A DNA stretch of 5,915 nt from an uncultured Eubacteriales bacterium (GTDB lineage: Bacteria; Bacillota; Clostridia; Lachnospirales; Lachnospiraceae): assembly GCA_900321505.1 (NCBI GenBank), contig ONWK01000387.1:1-5915 (forward strand), in the 5' to 3' direction. Under the pieces are notes generated by a model. That model did no database searches and was not told the DNA's origin. It was given only the letters and a program-made list of their open reading frames with translations. The position numbers and the translations under genes were made by a program. Positions 5,355 to 5,915 of the stretch are shown here, one piece after another (within the stretch, counting starts at the first letter, position 1; every line of letters starts with the position of its first letter).

Positions 5355-5915
5355 TTATACCCTCCTTATACTGTCATCCGTAATTTCCACCTTATGCTCC
5401 CTGAGCAGATGGCCAACCGCTCTTTTAAATGCATTTTTACTGAGCCCGAACTCTTCCTTTATTCTTTCGGGATCCGCCTTATCCGTGAACGGAAGCACTC
5501 CTCCATAGCTGTCAATAACATCCATGACCATTTCCGCATCACGCTCCATCTGGTGTGGGATCGTGTCACGGAGCGATAGATCCAGCTTTCCGTCGGACCG
5601 AACCTCCACTATCCTCACATCCACGGCATCACCTATTGATATCCTGTCAAAGAGCTCATTTGCATGAATCAATCCGCTGTAACGGTTCTCTACAACGACA
5701 AACGCGCCGAAACCGGGCTTCACCTGGTATACCTGGCCTTTCACATGATCACCCTTTTTATAGGGCGGCTCTTTGTCCAGATATTCGTAAAGACGCATGG
5801 AAGCGCAGAGTCTGCCGGTCTTATCCGTATAAAGCCTTACGGGATAAGACTTTCCGGCAGCAACCTTTCCTGTCTGCTCCTTAAAGGGAAGAAAAAGGTC
5901 TCTCTCAAGTCCCCA
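5355..5915 (-). CDS. cvfB: CvfB/YitL-type S1-domain RNA-binding protein, N-terminus cut by window edge
   Basis: The frame enters from the window edge and runs 186 codons to TAA at 5357-5355; it begins WGLERDLFLP and does not start at the in-window ATG at 5798, since the 39 codons before it fit the family well. Residues about 1-45 are the end of the second S1-like domain (WGLERDLFLPFKEQ is typical). Residues about 50-115 form an S1 domain (KGDHVKGQVYQVKPGFGAFV, then DLSLRD). The last 60 or so fit a winged-helix domain (FGLSKNAFKRAVGHLL). Known relatives have about 280-300 residues, so some 100 are missing. The family binds RNA; in Staphylococcus aureus CvfB influences virulence gene expression, but the molecular role here is not known. 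It overlaps the ribosome binding site of ridA and leads this small cluster. Confidence 0.9.
   Translation of the reverse strand, partial: WGLERDLFLPFKEQTGKVAAGKSYPVRLYTDKTGRLCASMRLYEYLDKEPPYKKGDHVKGQVYQVKPGFGAFVVVENRYSGLIHANELFDRISIGDAVDVRIVEVRSDGKLDLSLRDTIPHQMERDAEMVMDVIDSYGGVLPFTDKADPERIKEEFGLSKNAFKRAVGHLLREHKVEITDDSIRRV
5360..5366 (-). promoter_or_regulatory. Ribosome binding site of ridA inside the end of cvfB
   Basis: The minus strand reads AAGGAGGGTATAACAGTG. AAGGAGG lies within the last codons of cvfB, whose TAA stop is 2 nt before the GTG start of ridA. The strong site compensates for the GTG and sets the start at 5352. It also implies translational coupling of ridA to cvfB. Confidence 0.8.

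Noticed and set aside
1..5915. CRISPR array, insertion sequence, tRNA/rRNA gene or attachment site
   Set aside because: I read both strands for direct repeats with spacers, transposase motifs, terminal inverted repeats and tRNA-like cloverleaves and found none.

Overview
The window carries the front part of a tryptophan biosynthesis operon and the end of the gene cluster upstream of it. Every convincing gene is on the minus strand, so transcription runs from position 5915 towards position 1. The organism is most likely a Firmicute of the class Clostridia, possibly Lachnospiraceae. This rests on the tRNA-Trp-type T-box leader in front of trpE, strong AGGAGG-type ribosome binding sites, the order T-box-trpE-trpG-trpD-trpC, a CvfB/YitL-type RNA-binding protein, and moderate GC content. 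The genus call is inference.

Layout in the direction of transcription. (1) 5915-5355: the C-terminal part of a CvfB-type S1-domain protein, cut by the window edge. (2) 5352-4972: a RidA-family enamine/imine deaminase starting with GTG, 2 nt after the cvfB stop. (3) 4967-4326: an unrecognised two-helix membrane protein, 4 nt after ridA. These three look like one translationally coupled operon. (4) 4319-4291: a near-consensus promoter, TTGACA-17 bp-TAAAAT, only 6 nt after the stop of the membrane protein. (5) about 4284-4000: a T-box riboswitch with a UGG (Trp) specifier, a UGGC acceptor-binding bulge, an antiterminator and a 13-bp terminator ending in a U-run. (6) 3924-2419 trpE, 2407-1838 trpG, 1710-694 trpD, and 679-1 trpC, which is cut by the window edge; trpF, trpB and trpA would be expected beyond position 1.

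How it works together. TrpE and TrpG form anthranilate synthase (chorismate + glutamine to anthranilate). TrpD attaches phosphoribosyl from PRPP, and TrpC closes the indole ring to indole-3-glycerol phosphate. When tRNA-Trp is uncharged it should bind the leader at both the specifier and the bulge, stabilise the antiterminator and let RNA polymerase reach trpE. When it is charged, the terminator forms. TrpE also keeps the ES element of the tryptophan feedback site.

I see no dramatic unknown system, mobile element, CRISPR array or tRNA/rRNA gene. The points most worth a second look are the lack of a visible terminator between the upstream cluster and the T-box, a 13-bp stem-loop in the long trpG-trpD gap, a possible 14-codon reading frame overlapping the trpE start, and the unrecognised membrane protein.
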